64,000 nt of DNA from Serripes groenlandicus (GCA_031761405.1 JASEVX010000011.1:24532316-24596315); one strand, 5' to 3'. Shown: positions 35,101-45,015, numbered from the stretch's first letter. Notes: a model not told the origin generated them from the sequence alone. A program made the numbers and translations.

Positions 35101-35554
35101 TATTTCATATTTTTTTTTTAAAGTTTAACCCTTTCCCACATACAGACGCAATTTCTCCTTTCTCCTCTCCACGTTTTCAATTCTATTCTAAAATCTAACT
35201 TTTATATATAGAGATTTTCAATATTTTTTCTCCAGGTCATATTAAAACCGTATGCTGCAGATTTGTTGCATGTGGGAAAGGGTTAACTATGATTGAGAAA
35301 TGTAGGAAATTATATTGGTTAAACTCACATATATAACTATATGAAGTTCAGTTGCGTTATACATTGATATTGCACATAATTTGCTATCAATGGTTTGGAT
35401 TAAAACGCAACATGAATGAACAAGAAAAATATAAGCGATAACGGTTTCATTAAAACGAAAGTAGATTTAAACTTACCCGCTTATAAGCAGAATCCTTCTT
35501 GTCTAAGTTACTGTGTGGGCTGTGCAGCCGCTTCTCAATCGCAACATCAGCCAT
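31227..35554 (-). CDS. HES/Hairy-type bHLH-Orange transcriptional repressor, three exons
   Basis: Spliced coding sequence: exons 35554-35477, 34524-34429 and 32129-31227, all phase 0, joined by GT-AG introns of 952 and 2299 bp. The product is 358 aa. Residues 27-41 are the basic region with the HES-specific proline ([15 protein letters not shown]). Residues 42-85 are the helix-loop-helix, including [15 protein letters not shown]. Residues about 99-137 are the Orange domain. A long Gln- and Ser/Thr-rich linker follows, and the chain ends in WRPW (355-358). Known of the family: nuclear dimers bind N-box and class C sites, and WRPW recruits Groucho/TLE; most are direct Notch targets. Oddities: Tyr follows KP where Ile is usual, and the next basic triplet is KRR rather than RRR. 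The start is the only upstream ATG in frame with a donor in exon 1. Family assignment is secure; orthology to a particular HES/hairy/deadpan member is not, so no symbol is given. Confidence 0.96.
33140..33147 (+). promoter_or_regulatory. CSL-type site in HES-like intron 2
   Basis: CGTGGGAA in intronic sequence without an evident repeat. A second identical octamer lies at 33929-33936. Confidence 0.35.
33929..33936 (+). promoter_or_regulatory. Second CSL-type site in HES-like intron 2
   Basis: CGTGGGAA again, about 790 bp from the first intronic site. It may belong to an intronic Notch-responsive element, but only the motif supports this. Confidence 0.35.
34429..34524 (-). CDS. HES-like gene, coding exon 2 (basic region and helix 1)
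   Basis: Thirty-two codons, from [11 protein letters not shown] to LQAMRKD. Acceptor TATTCCAG precedes 34524 and donor GTAAGTAT starts at 34428. Both junctions are phase 0. The exon carries the DNA-contacting residues E33, R36, R37 and R39. Confidence 0.95.
34525..35476 (-). other. Intron 1 of the HES-like gene
   Basis: Intron of 952 bp with GTAAGT donor and TATTCCAG acceptor. It contains one short T1 element (35125-35286); the rest shows no recognised repeat. Confidence 0.8.
35125..35286. mobile_element. T1 MITE, short 162-bp copy in HES-like intron 1
   Basis: Intact TTAACCCTTTCCCACATA and matching inverted right end, but an internal part (the central hairpin) is missing. Each end carries a CSL-type octamer in opposite orientation: TTCCCACA at 35133-35140 and TGTGGGAA at 35271-35278. 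Confidence 0.85.
35477..35554 (-). CDS. HES-like gene, coding exon 1
   Basis: Twenty-six codons from ATG at 35554 ([16 protein letters not shown]..., ending AYKR). The donor GTAAGT begins at 35476. The exon ends right before the basic region, as in many HES genes. About 100 bp lie between this ATG and the expected transcription start below the TATA box. Confidence 0.9.
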
Positions 35555-35663
35555 TTTTCAATGTCAACAAAATATCCTCAACAAATGTATATAAAAGTAT
35601 TCAAAAACAAACTACAAGTTAATCACGACGTGTTTTCGTCAATGTCTCGCTATCAAATAAATC

Positions 35664-35669
35664 CACAAG
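35664..35669 (+). promoter_or_regulatory. N-box (CACNAG) at the predicted start of the HES-like gene
   Basis: CACAAG sits within the palindrome CCACAAGTGG at the predicted transcription start. HES proteins bind N-boxes and repress their own promoters, so this is a candidate autoregulatory site. Confidence 0.4.
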
Positions 35670-35681
35670 TGGTTTCGTGTT

Positions 35682-35689
35682 TATTTATA
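35682..35689 (-). promoter_or_regulatory. TATA box of the HES-like gene
   Basis: TATAAATA on the minus strand, 128-135 bp upstream of the ATG. This predicts transcription starting near 35655-35660. It lies 28 bp downstream of the paired CSL sites, a spacing typical of Notch-responsive HES/E(spl) promoters. Confidence 0.65.
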
Positions 35690-35717
35690 ACAGACGTAAA
35701 ATACAACACTATTTCAC

Positions 35718-35749
35718 CATGTGAAGGTATTTTCTCCCTCGTTCCCACG
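35718..35749. promoter_or_regulatory. Su(H)/CSL paired site (SPS) in the HES-like promoter
   Basis: CATGTGAA at 35718-35725 and TTCCCACG at 35742-35749 (CGTGGGAA on the other strand). Both fit the Su(H)/RBPJ consensus YRTGDGAA. They face each other with a 16-bp spacer, inside the 15-17 bp window known to allow paired Notch-CSL-Mastermind complexes. Position and orientation imply direct Notch control of the gene. Confidence 0.82.
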
Positions 35750-35809
35750 CTTGCAATCCATTACTGTCAGCCAATCAAAAGGCAAGGAAGGCCTTCGCAC
35801 ACCGCAAGT

Positions 35810-35825
35810 CTCGTGCCAGCTCGTG
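35810..35825 (-). promoter_or_regulatory. Two class C (CACGAG) HES-binding sites
   Basis: CACGAG occurs on the minus strand at 35810-35815 and 35820-35825, ten bases apart, about one helical turn. Class C sites (CACGNG) are preferred HES targets. A CCAAT box (minus strand, 35830-35834) is adjacent, and another is on the plus strand at 35771. Confidence 0.4.
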
Positions 35826-35884
35826 TGTGATTGGCTGTCGAAGGCGGTTTAAGGATACCTCGCGACTGTCGCTGTCAATCAAGC

Positions 35885-35907
35885 GATAAGTGGGACTTAT
35901 CCACGTG
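35885..35907. promoter_or_regulatory. Inverted GATA pair followed by a CACGTG E-box
   Basis: GATAAG, five bases, CTTATC (35885-35901) forms a perfect inverted pair of GATA-factor sites. It runs straight into CACGTG at 35902-35907. It lies about 225 bp upstream of the TATA box. Confidence 0.4.
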
Positions 35908-35938
35908 GCTGGGCGATTGTGAGCGAGTCTAGTATCAG

Positions 35939-35946
35939 CATGGGAA
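35939..35946 (+). promoter_or_regulatory. Additional CSL-type site upstream of the HES-like gene
   Basis: CATGGGAA matches YRTGDGAA and lies about 190 bp upstream of the paired site. As a single site it could occur by chance; the local cluster is what gives it weight. Confidence 0.45.
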
Positions 35947-36361
35947 AACTCCGCCTCCTTTTAAAACTTTCGGTTGAAAACGATCGCATTACGTTACAGA
36001 CGAGCGACTCACTAAATGGGCCGAGTTAAGCCAAAATGTCCGAATTATATTTGCGATTCGTAAAGACTCGGGCTAGCTTCTGCAACCGCGGAAATTCACC
36101 AAAGCCTTCCCCGTCCTAATATATGTCACGCATACTTTTTACGCAGCTTCTGGCAAAGAAATAAGCAATGTCACCAATCTGACAGCTATCCAGTCCTGTT
36201 TCTATGAACAAGTAACGGAATTAAGGCAAGGATCTTTTCGCTGGCGCGGATCAAAATAATCTGACTGATACGAAAGCGGAGGTAACAAAAGCCGCAATTG
36301 CCTGCCCGCGACCTGCTTATCTTGGGCGCTCCGTTGGAATGTGTATGCCATTGTATTGTAT

Positions 36362-36369
36362 CGTGGGAA
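36362..36369 (+). promoter_or_regulatory. Distal CSL-type site
   Basis: CGTGGGAA, the high-affinity RBPJ core, about 800 bp upstream of the HES-like ATG and outside any recognised repeat. Confidence 0.4.
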
Positions 36370-36504
36370 AAACGTTCAAAACGGTTCAAAAAGGACCCGA
36401 AGTGTCGTCTATTTTTACCGGTGTGGAGTCCGTCCTTAACTATATTTACCTAATTTGGTATTTTAAATGAATAAATAAAAATATCTGAGAAAGTGAATAG
36501 GGAT

Positions 36505-36662
36505 ACACACATCTCTATCGGTGGATGTAGACTTTTTCACAAAATTGTGGGAAAAGAAGAAATTGCTCGTTTATATTTTGTTTTCATTTTTCCACGATGT
36601 TTTCTAATGTCGCCAGTTGCAGAGATCTCACATATGCCGTTTGTATCAGGGAAAGGGTTAAT
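36505..36662 (+). mobile_element. T1 MITE, left-truncated
   Basis: GAAATTGCTCG hairpin arm, CCACGATGTTTTCTAATG, end ATCAGGGAAAGGGTTAA. First repeat upstream of the HES island. Confidence 0.65.
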
Positions 36663-37055
36663 TGTCGCCCAAAAGTTGGTCACGCGAAATAGTTGGCCTT
36701 AGTCCAATAGAGCTGTAACTATATATTGTGACAACATGTTGTTACGTGTACCTGGTATAACATTGATTAACATTTCCGGCAACCAGTTGGAATATAAACA
36801 TTATTATATTACTTCTCGTGTCATTATCTCGTAGTACGAATGAAATTCGATTTATTGAATTTTGTTATGAAGAAGTATCGCGAACATATTGAAGACTACG
36901 CTTCAGACGATTGCATGATATAACACCGGACCCCACGCTTGAACGTTGCTGTTTTAAGTTTTTCTTTGCAATCCGATTTTCGTATGCCAATGTATTCGAA
37001 ATATCAGTAGTTTGCAACGCCTTTATTCTTACCCACATACAACATATCTGTAACA

Positions 37056-37357
37056 GATTAATTGATTGATTGGGGTTTAACGCCGTTTTTAACAATTTCT
37101 CAGTTATGACACTGCGACCAGTTCACCTACTCATGCATTTCCTGGTTTTCTCACACCAGCACTCCACACAACAATCTTCCCAAGCAACTGGCTGCTTTTC
37201 CACATAGAATTAGCCCATTGGTGGAAGACGAATGACGCATGACGCATTGACTTTTGTCAATCCTCGGAAAGAAAGTTGGCCGGTCCGGGATTCGAATTCA
37301 CAACCCCTGGATTGACAGCCCGCGTCGCTACCGACTGGGCTACCGGGGCTCGGCTAC
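37056..37357 (-). mobile_element. SINE group A with 10-bp target duplication
   Basis: ATCTGTAACA at 37046-37055 and 37358-37367 fixes both borders. Head, body and AATCAATCAAT tail are complete. Confidence 0.88.
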
Positions 37358-37424
37358 ATCTGTAACATACACAATCTAGCCAATTTATATAATTTATATT
37401 GGCTACTGTATATATATATATATA

Positions 37425-37603
37425 CAGTGGACCTCTGCTAACGACCACCCTTTGTTTAGCAGTTCCCTGTCTTTAGCAACCACACTTTTCATTTCCAAAT
37501 AACTTATTTTTGCGTAAATGAAAAACTGCAACTAAGGACTACCTGTGACGAAAGACCGTATTGGTATCATCCCATTGATGGTCTTAATACACAGGTTTCA
37601 CTG
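37425..37603 (+). mobile_element. pogo/Tigger-like MITE (179 bp)
   Basis: CAGTGGACCTCTGCTAACGA at the left and ACACAGGTTTCACTG at the right form imperfect inverted ends, with TA on both sides. The CAGTG..ACCTCTG end is the pogo/Tigger style. Confidence 0.6.
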
Positions 37604-37660
37604 TATATATAGTTAGTAAATACTTACGTAATACATACTCATTAAAAAGAGTTGACCAAT

Positions 37661-37959
37661 AGTGTGGAAAAGGAGTCATTTCTCAAAGTGCGCAATTTCT
37701 CCTCTTGCCAAAATGTTTTCAAAAAAATGTCTACTTTAGCCTCGTCCAAAAGCGAATCCTTTCCCACATACAAGAAATCTGCAGCTTACGACTTTGACAA
37801 TATTTTGTATATATATGTTGTTAGTATTACCTCATATTACATTGTTAAAATGTACCGAGAGTAAGAAATAAAGTTTGAACCTTTGATATCCAAGGACTAA
37901 AAGTAGAAAACATTGTGGCAAAAGGAGAAAAATAATGTCAGTGGGTGGGAAAGGATCAA
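37661..37959. mobile_element. Two T1 fragments side by side
   Basis: 37661-37752 keeps the hairpin (GTGCGCAATTTCTCCTCTTG). 37753-37959 starts CCTTTCCCACATACAAGAAA and ends GGTGGGAAAGGATCAA. Confidence 0.55.
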
Positions 37960-38100
37960 AACGATCGCTGGTATAGGTCAACACCAGTGACATGGTATTA
38001 GTTTCGTATTTATACAGTTACGACAATTACCTTTTCTATTCAAAGGGTTTATCTTTCTCTAAGGGGATGTTGTGGCGGAGGGTTTTCTGTGTCACCCTTA

Positions 38101-38102
<2 letters not shown>

Positions 38103-38141
<39 letters not shown>
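38103..38141 (+). repeat. 39-base C homopolymer
   Basis: Uninterrupted C run. Length in the assembly is not reliable. Confidence 0.98.
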
Positions 38142-38555
38142 AGAGAAAATCTACATTCGAATGTTTTCATTTGTTTGGAAAGGGTTTACCGCCGCTTTCA
38201 ACAATATTTCAGTCATATCACCGTTTCTTGCGTAATTTATTAGTACTAACAGTATGATTCTTTTCAAAAGTATTACTCGCATTATCAGAGATCTACTCAT
38301 TTTCCATATATGTGCCTCGGTGTTTTCTAACTTGTCTGTTGTAGATTTATGTTGGGGGAAGGATTAAGAAATCCAACAGGATAAAATATTTGAAATACGA
38401 ATCTGATATTGTGATGCGCACACCGGATTTCCTGCGTAACGGATACGTTGTTGGGAGTATTGTTCAGTTCATTCACAAAAATAGCCATACCCATTCATAA
38501 TACGGTTTCAATAAGAAATTAACTCTTGCCAACATAACACATAGACAAATAGTGA

Positions 38556-38710
38556 AGACTATGGGATGACAGTCTATGTGGAAGCAGCCAGTTGCTTGGA
38601 AAGTCTGAGTATTGGTGTGGGAATATCTGGAAACACGTGAGTAGGTGCACTGGCCGCCGTGATATGACTAAAAGCTTGTTGAAAATGGCGTTAAACACAA
38701 ATCAATTGAT
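38556..38710 (+). mobile_element. SINE group A, 3' half
   Basis: GACAGTCTATGTGGAAGCAG, then CACTGGCCGCCGTGATATGA and GGCGTTAAACACAAATCAAT. A T1 fragment follows directly. Confidence 0.7.
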
Positions 38711-39160
38711 TAACGTACCCACGCTTTCTGACGCTTTCTGCAGCAGACGGCTTTTGAAAACATTGTGGCAAAAAGAGAAATTGCTCATAACGTGCAATTT
38801 CTACTTTTTGCCGCAATGTTTTCTAACTCCTTTTAATGAATAAACGTTCATTAACCGTTTCCCTCATAAAAGACGCTTTCTGACGCCTCTGAAGCAGACG
38901 GCTTTTTGGAAACATAGTGACAAAAAGAAGAATTTGCTGAAAACGTGCAATTTCTCCTTTTGCCACAATATTTTCCACTTTTAGTCATTTTAGGTTATCC
39001 ATTCAATTATGGAGATTTTCTAGATTTGACGAAATACGTTCAAAGTCGTCTGCTGCAGAATTGTCGTATGAGGGAAAGGGTTAAAGAGAGTTTCTATAAT
39101 GCTGCTTATATTTTTTCAAAGTCGTCTGCTGCTTATTCGTCGTATATTGGGGACGGTTAA
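38711..39160 (-). mobile_element. Older T1 interrupted by a younger T1
   Basis: 38711-38850 is the left part and 39085-39160 the right part of one T1 copy. Between them sits the complete T1 at 38851-39084, flanked by TTAA on both sides. Without the inner copy and one TTAA the outer element becomes continuous and matches other T1 copies. Confidence 0.8.
38851..39084 (-). mobile_element. T1 MITE, full length, nested in another T1
   Basis: TTAACCGTTTCCCTCATAAA to GTCGTATGAGGGAAAGGGTT and AA; 234 bp. Confidence 0.92.
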
Positions 39161-39464
39161 ACAAGGAATAGTCAACAAGGCATAAAGTCACATTTGAAAT
39201 ATCTTTATACTGCTTTGTGTTTCAAATATTTTATGAATAAGCGTGCACTTCAGCGGTCTTTTTGCATCTCTTGTATCTCAGCGCAGACAAGATTCGGATA
39301 AGTCTGGGAATCTAACCACAGTCTTCACTGTCCGTCTGTGTGTTATGCCAACCTAAATACATCTTCTGATAAACCTAGACGTACAGCCCCAATAATAGTA
39401 CGCGAATGTCAGTGTTTTACAGGTTTTGTGATCAGTGTTTTAAACATTGCTGCATAACCTTGAA

Positions 39465-39712
39465 TAGAACCGAATCGGTGGTAGAGCGTCCATCTCGGTA
39501 CTGGAGGTCGTGAGTTCGATCACCGGCCGGGTCATACCAAATACTTCAAAACTGGAAGTAATGGATGACGTCCAGGGTTTGCGGGGTTATCAGTACGACT
39601 GACTGACTGGTGTCAGGATAAATGTACCAGTAGTACTGGTAACCTACCCATGATAACGCCGTGAAATAACTAAACAAATGTTGAGAGCGGTATTAAACAT
39701 AAGACAATCAAT
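39465..39712 (+). mobile_element. SINE group B
   Basis: Head CGGTGGTAGAGCGTCCATCT, box B GAGTTCGATCACC, GACTGGTGTCAGGATAAATG, tail GAGCGGTATTAAACATAAGA. Confidence 0.75.
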
Positions 39713-39804
39713 CCGAAATAGCAAGGAATCTGACGTTGTCCAGTGCGCGATATCCGGGCGACATGGACTCGGTCCCACTCGCGGCCATTTCGGAGAAACA
39801 TTTA

Positions 39805-39984
39805 ATGGCCTCACGCAACAAATCTGCAGCAAACGACTTTGAAAACTTCTGCACACACAATTGGAAAGAAGTCCACAAATCAAATTGTAATTATTGAATA
39901 CAGTTGCAAACAATGTGGTAAATGGAGAAATTGCTCATTATGATCACAGTTTCTCCATTTGCCACAATGTTTTTAAAACTCGTC
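39805..39984 (+). mobile_element. T1 MITE, older copy, right end missing
   Basis: AACAAATCTGCAGCAAACGA, hairpin around GCTCATTATGATCACAGTTT, stops at ACTCGTCC where the next copy starts. Confidence 0.65.
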
Positions 39985-40209
39985 CTTTCCGTCATACAAC
40001 ATTTCTGCAGCAGACGACTTTGAACATGTTTTGTCAAAAAATAGAAAATCTCTTCAATTGAATGGATAACCTATGACTTAAAAGTGGAAAACATTGTGAC
40101 AAAAGGAGAAATTGCTCGTTTTGAGCAATTTCTTCTTTTGTCACTATGTTTTCAAAAAGCCGTCTGCTGCAGAGGCGTCAGAAAGCGTCTATATGAGGGA
40201 AAGGGTTAA
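39985..40209 (+). mobile_element. T1 MITE, nearly full length
   Basis: The left end lacks TTAACCC (TTTCCGTCATACAACA); the rest is close to the 8141 copy, ending GAGGGAAAGGGTTAA. Confidence 0.88.
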
Positions 40210-40278
40210 TGGTCTCAGACTGGTGAGTCATGATGTACTGTCGTCGTGATAAAACTTAAAGTGTGTTGAACAGCGGCA

Positions 40279-40510
40279 TCAACCCTTTCCCACATACAAC
40301 AACTCTGCAGCAGACGACTTTAAACACATCTCATTACAAACATGAAAACTCTATATCAATGAAAGTATAATTACTGAGAAAAGTTGAAAACATTGTAGGC
40401 AAAAAAGGTGAAATTACTCGTTTTTAGCAATTTCTCCTTTTGTTACGATGTTTTCAAAAGTGGTCTGCTGCAGACGCGTCAAAATGTGTATATAGGTGGG
40501 AAAGGGTTAA
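40279..40510 (+). mobile_element. T1 MITE, full length
   Basis: TCAACCCTTTCCCACATACA to TATAGGTGGGAAAGGGTTAA. Short SINE tail fragment immediately left (40215-40278). Confidence 0.85.
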
Positions 40511-41311
40511 GTCCCAGTACATCGAATCAAAAATGTCGATGGATAATCATTCCTATTGATTTCCATCGCATATTTATTATAAAGGTGACTATCGGCTTAA
40601 ACTGCCTCGGTTAGAATTTCGTGACGAATAAATTTTCTTACGTCCTATATTTTATAAGATTAACTGATCAAATATTGGTATTACAAAACCAACACCGACG
40701 TGTCAACATTCCTTTGAGTTCTGCCAATCGATCTAAAATCAATATTTGATCTTTTTAATTTGGCACGAGGCGGTATGGATCAAGTTATAACCTCCCCAGT
40801 ATCAGACCGTATGGATCGTGGGAGTATAACGGCACAGCCTTTATCTCGCGAGATCTTGATTTATCGTGATCATCTCGAATACTCGCCACGTGATAGAGGA
40901 ATTCGTCGCGTGCGCCCCCTGAAGAGGATACGTCATTGTGAACTGTGTTTTATATTGACGTGATGATCGTTATCGTTTTAAATGATTAATTGATATCAAC
41001 CATGAACAATTGAATTAATGCATTGGCAAATGCACCAACAAAAACGACAAAAAAACAAACAAATGCCATGCAATATCTTTGAAGACAACTATTATTTAAC
41101 GATCATTGAAATCTTTATTTGGGACAGCAAAGTTTTATTAATACATATACATTTGAAGACATTGTGGGAAACGAAGAAATCGCTCGATTAAACTAACAAT
41201 ATAAGTATTTATTCATTTTTAAAAAAAGCGTGCGTACTTCGTAAAGGATGACCGAATTAGACAGATTGTAATAAGACATGTGCTCCAAAATAACGAGTCT
41301 CATTTCTGTAA
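40511..41311. other. No recognised feature upstream of tRNA-Gly
   Basis: The open frame at 40760-40963 has no family resemblance. A diverged duplicate of the tRNA flanks is visible (GACATTGTGGGAAACGAAGA at 41159 and GACATTGCGGGAAAACGAAT at 41480). Confidence 0.45.
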
Positions 41312-41382
41312 GCATCGGTGGTTCAGTGGTAGAATGCTCGCCTGCCACGCGGGCGGCCCGGGTTCGATTCCCGGCCGATGCA
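41312..41382 (+). tRNA. tRNA-Gly(GCC)
   Basis: Seventy-one bases with a complete cloverleaf. The acceptor stem is GCATCGG/CCGATGC with discriminator A. The D arm starts TGGTTCAGTGG, the anticodon loop is CTGCCAC (anticodon GCC) and the T arm is GGGTTCGATTCCC. It needs no intron and is followed by a T run (from 41385) fit for Pol III termination. Sequence and length match the canonical animal tRNA-Gly(GCC). Confidence 0.97.
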
Positions 41383-41960
41383 CATTTTTGTTAATATATT
41401 TTGGATTTTGATAATTTTTGAAAAGATGCTTTACTTTTTTGGGGTTTAGTAAAGTCTTATTAATACAAATATATCTAAAGACATTGCGGGAAAACGAATA
41501 AAACGCTCGATTAAATTAACAATATAAGTGTATATTCATTTTAAATCAAAGTACTGAAGTACTGGTAACGAATTATTTTGACCATTTGTAAAATCTAATT
41601 TATGAATGCAATTGATCATGCTATTGCACAATTTAGTCTATTTTATTATTATTAATATTTTTGTCCAGAGATTTTTTTTTATCAGTTGACAGTTTTAGTA
41701 AATGTAGCATTTCAACGGCGATGCGAGCGTTTAACATGCACACTAACTCTTTCACTGAGCTCTGCGTAAAGTCTGTCAAAACACCCATGGCATATTTGTG
41801 AGATTTACATTGTTAGTTCGATTTGTTTTCGTCACAAGGGGCGGATCCAGGATTTCGGCTTATATTATAACTATGTTTCGTGTGAGTGAATTAATTATTA
41901 TAAATCTATAATGTTTAACAAATCGCATAAAATAAGAATTAAAAAAAAAGAAAAAAGAAC

Positions 41961-42041
41961 AGTTCCTATTAGGACTCGAACTCGCGTTCATAAGTAGTCC
42001 ATGATTAGTAGTTCTACACGCTCTCCATTGCACCACGGTAC
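41961..42041 (-). pseudogene. tRNA-like sequence followed by T runs
   Basis: On the minus strand a box A-like TGGTGCAATGGAGAGCG and a box B-like GAGTTCGAGTCCT stand at tRNA spacing, then T6 and T10 runs that could stop Pol III. The acceptor ends do not pair and no proper anticodon stem forms. It is a decayed tRNA or a SINE head. Confidence 0.4.
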
Positions 42042-42147
42042 TTTGATACAACTTTGAGCGTTACTTTCGTATATATATTAAGCTAACTGAATGCGCGCGT
42101 ATGTAAACCATGATCTATAATTAGAAAGCCTCTTTGATCATAGTTAT

Positions 42148-42347
42148 NNNNNNNNNNNNNNNNNNNNNNNNNNNNNNNNNNNNNNNNNNNNNNNNNNNNN
42201 NNNNNNNNNNNNNNNNNNNNNNNNNNNNNNNNNNNNNNNNNNNNNNNNNNNNNNNNNNNNNNNNNNNNNNNNNNNNNNNNNNNNNNNNNNNNNNNNNNNN
42301 NNNNNNNNNNNNNNNNNNNNNNNNNNNNNNNNNNNNNNNNNNNNNNN
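42148..42347. other. Assembly gap, 200 N
   Basis: Exactly 200 N, so probably a fixed-size placeholder. A 13-base G run follows it directly (42348-42360). Confidence 0.99.
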
Positions 42348-42360
42348 GGGGGGGGGGGGG

Positions 42361-43258
<898 letters not shown>

Positions 43259-43852
43259 CACGACTATCGTCTGCTACCGGGGCCCTCGACGTATATGTCC
43301 GTATCAGTGAATGCGATAAGGTGAGTCCACCTGGTCAATCTTAATGTAATTTTCTTGTATTTTGCCGGTCTCACGGGGTAGTGTTTGCTAGGTTATCAGT
43401 CAATCGCCTCTGTACAAAACGAATAACGTTATAACTGACCAAACATGATGACCGCGGTCAGCTTGACCAACATATTTTGTTTTCCACCCCACAAATATTT
43501 TATGTGATACAACGAATATCCATCGCACAGCTGTCAGTACATTCCAAACAGTTGTTGTCGTCAAGTACACGAGGCACACACATACGTACCATCACACCCC
43601 ACACGCACGGACTCACTGACAAAGACACGTATATGTACCACCAGTCCTCCAGAAATCATAAACTTCAAACGAGGTGTCACTTGAGAATATTTAACCTCAA
43701 TAACAGAAAGGCACGGAAACGATGTCAAGAATCTGGTGTGTTTAAGGTTTACGAGATCCTAATGATACATGTGCAATAAATGTACATATTTAACTTATTG
43801 AGAAAATACACGAAGATTATACTCAGTACGTTTGGCGCAATTGGAAAGAATA
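43259..43852. other. No recognised feature
   Basis: The 100-residue open frame at 43477-43779 has no motif I know. Confidence 0.45.
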
Positions 43853-44110
43853 TGAACAGTTCCGTGAGAAAACCAACATTATTGACTCTACGTAAAGTAT
43901 CGACCGGAACAGCCTAAGCTGCGCGCAGGCTAATCCGGGCAGACATTTTTCGCCTCGTGTGGATTTTCTGTTTCAGAAGCATTGCTCTTTATCTATATCC
44001 TCCTGAGACGGAATGTGTCGGTCCGGATTAGCCTGCGCGGACTGCGCAGGCTGATCTGGGTCGATACATTACGCAGGCGCATTAATAATGGTTTTCTCAT
44101 GAAAGGCTCA
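43853..44110 (-). mobile_element. T3 MITE, full length
   Basis: AGTTCCGTGAGAAAACCAAC to TTTTCTCATGAAAGGCTCA; centre TGAGACGGAATGTGTCGGTC. Confidence 0.87.
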
Positions 44111-44113
44111 TAT

Positions 44114-44347
44114 TTAAACCTTTATCTCATACAGACGCTTTCTGACGCCTCTACAGCAGAAGACCTTTGAAAACATTTTGGCAAAAGTGGAAACTGCTCA
44201 TAATGAGCAATTTCCCCTTTTGCCCCAATGTTTTTGAAACTCTATCCAGTATTCACGTTTTCAATCATATAGATTTGTCCCCTATTTCCGTCTGTATGTT
44301 TTGAAAGTTGTCTGCTGCAGAAATGTTATATGTGTGAAAGGTGTTAA
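44114..44347 (-). mobile_element. T1 MITE, full length, abutting T3
   Basis: TTAAACCTTTATCTCATACA, hairpin TGCTCATAATGAGCAATTTC, end TGTGTGAAAGGTGTTAA. Begins 4 bp after the T3 copy at 43853. Confidence 0.82.
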
Positions 44348-44618
44348 CAAGCAAAAGAAATGCTATTTGGAAATATTTGAATATGTGTATATATCATTTT
44401 AAGTAAGGATGCACATTTTTTGTTCATAATTTAACAAACATTTGAAAAACGACGGTTCGGTCAGTAGGCTCATCGAAATACTTATTAATTTATTAGTGTT
44501 CACTGATATACGGAAAAAATGTTTCCACGTGCAATGAAAAACTCAGTTGAGTCTAATCTATGTAGTAGCACAAAGCCTGTATTTGTATTGCCTGCCTTGT
44601 TTATCATAATAATCATAT

Positions 44619-44708
44619 TAGCCATTTCCACGAGAAAACCAGCATATGGACCTTGCGTATATGTATCGCTCCAGATCAGCATTGCACAGTCCGTCTAGGG
44701 GAATTCTG
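44619..44708 (+). mobile_element. T3 MITE, left fragment
   Basis: AGCCATTTCCACGAGAAAAC, CAGATCAGCATTGCACAGTC, then TCCGTCTAGGGG; 44 bp before a full T3. Confidence 0.65.
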
Positions 44709-44751
44709 ATTGACTAAAGTGTAGGAGCTGTACTTAACGAAAACCAAACAT

Positions 44752-45015
44752 AGAGCCCCGTCGCGAGAAAACCCAAACATTATGGTCTCTTGCGTAATTG
44801 ATCGACCCGGATCAGCCTGCGCTGTCCGCGCAGACCGATCCGGGCCGAGACATTCCGTCTCAGGGGGATAGAGGTATAGAGAATGATTCCTGAAACAAAA
44901 AATCACAGGAGGCGAACAGTGTCTGTCCGGGTGAGCCTGCACGGCATGCTTAGGCCGATCCGGGTCGATACTTTACGCAGAGTCCACACTGTTGGTTTTC
45001 TCGTGGAACGGCTCA
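44752..45015 (+). mobile_element. T3 MITE, full length
   Basis: AGAGCCCCGTCGCGAGAAAA, GATCAGCCTGCGCTGTCCGC, CATTCCGTCTCAGGGGGATA, right end TTTTCTCGTGGAACGGCTCA. Confidence 0.88.

Noticed and set aside
35590..35600. Plus-strand TATATAAAAG near HES exon 1 as a divergent promoter
   Set aside because: It lies in the HES 5' UTR and no plus-strand gene follows; 35416-35830 frames are shadows.
36186..36389. 67-aa minus frame upstream of HES as an extra exon
   Set aside because: It lacks splice sites leading to exon 1 and has no HES-like residues.
43477..43779. 100-aa frame as a gene
   Set aside because: No homology I can recognise, no splice or start context, and it sits in low-complexity surroundings.
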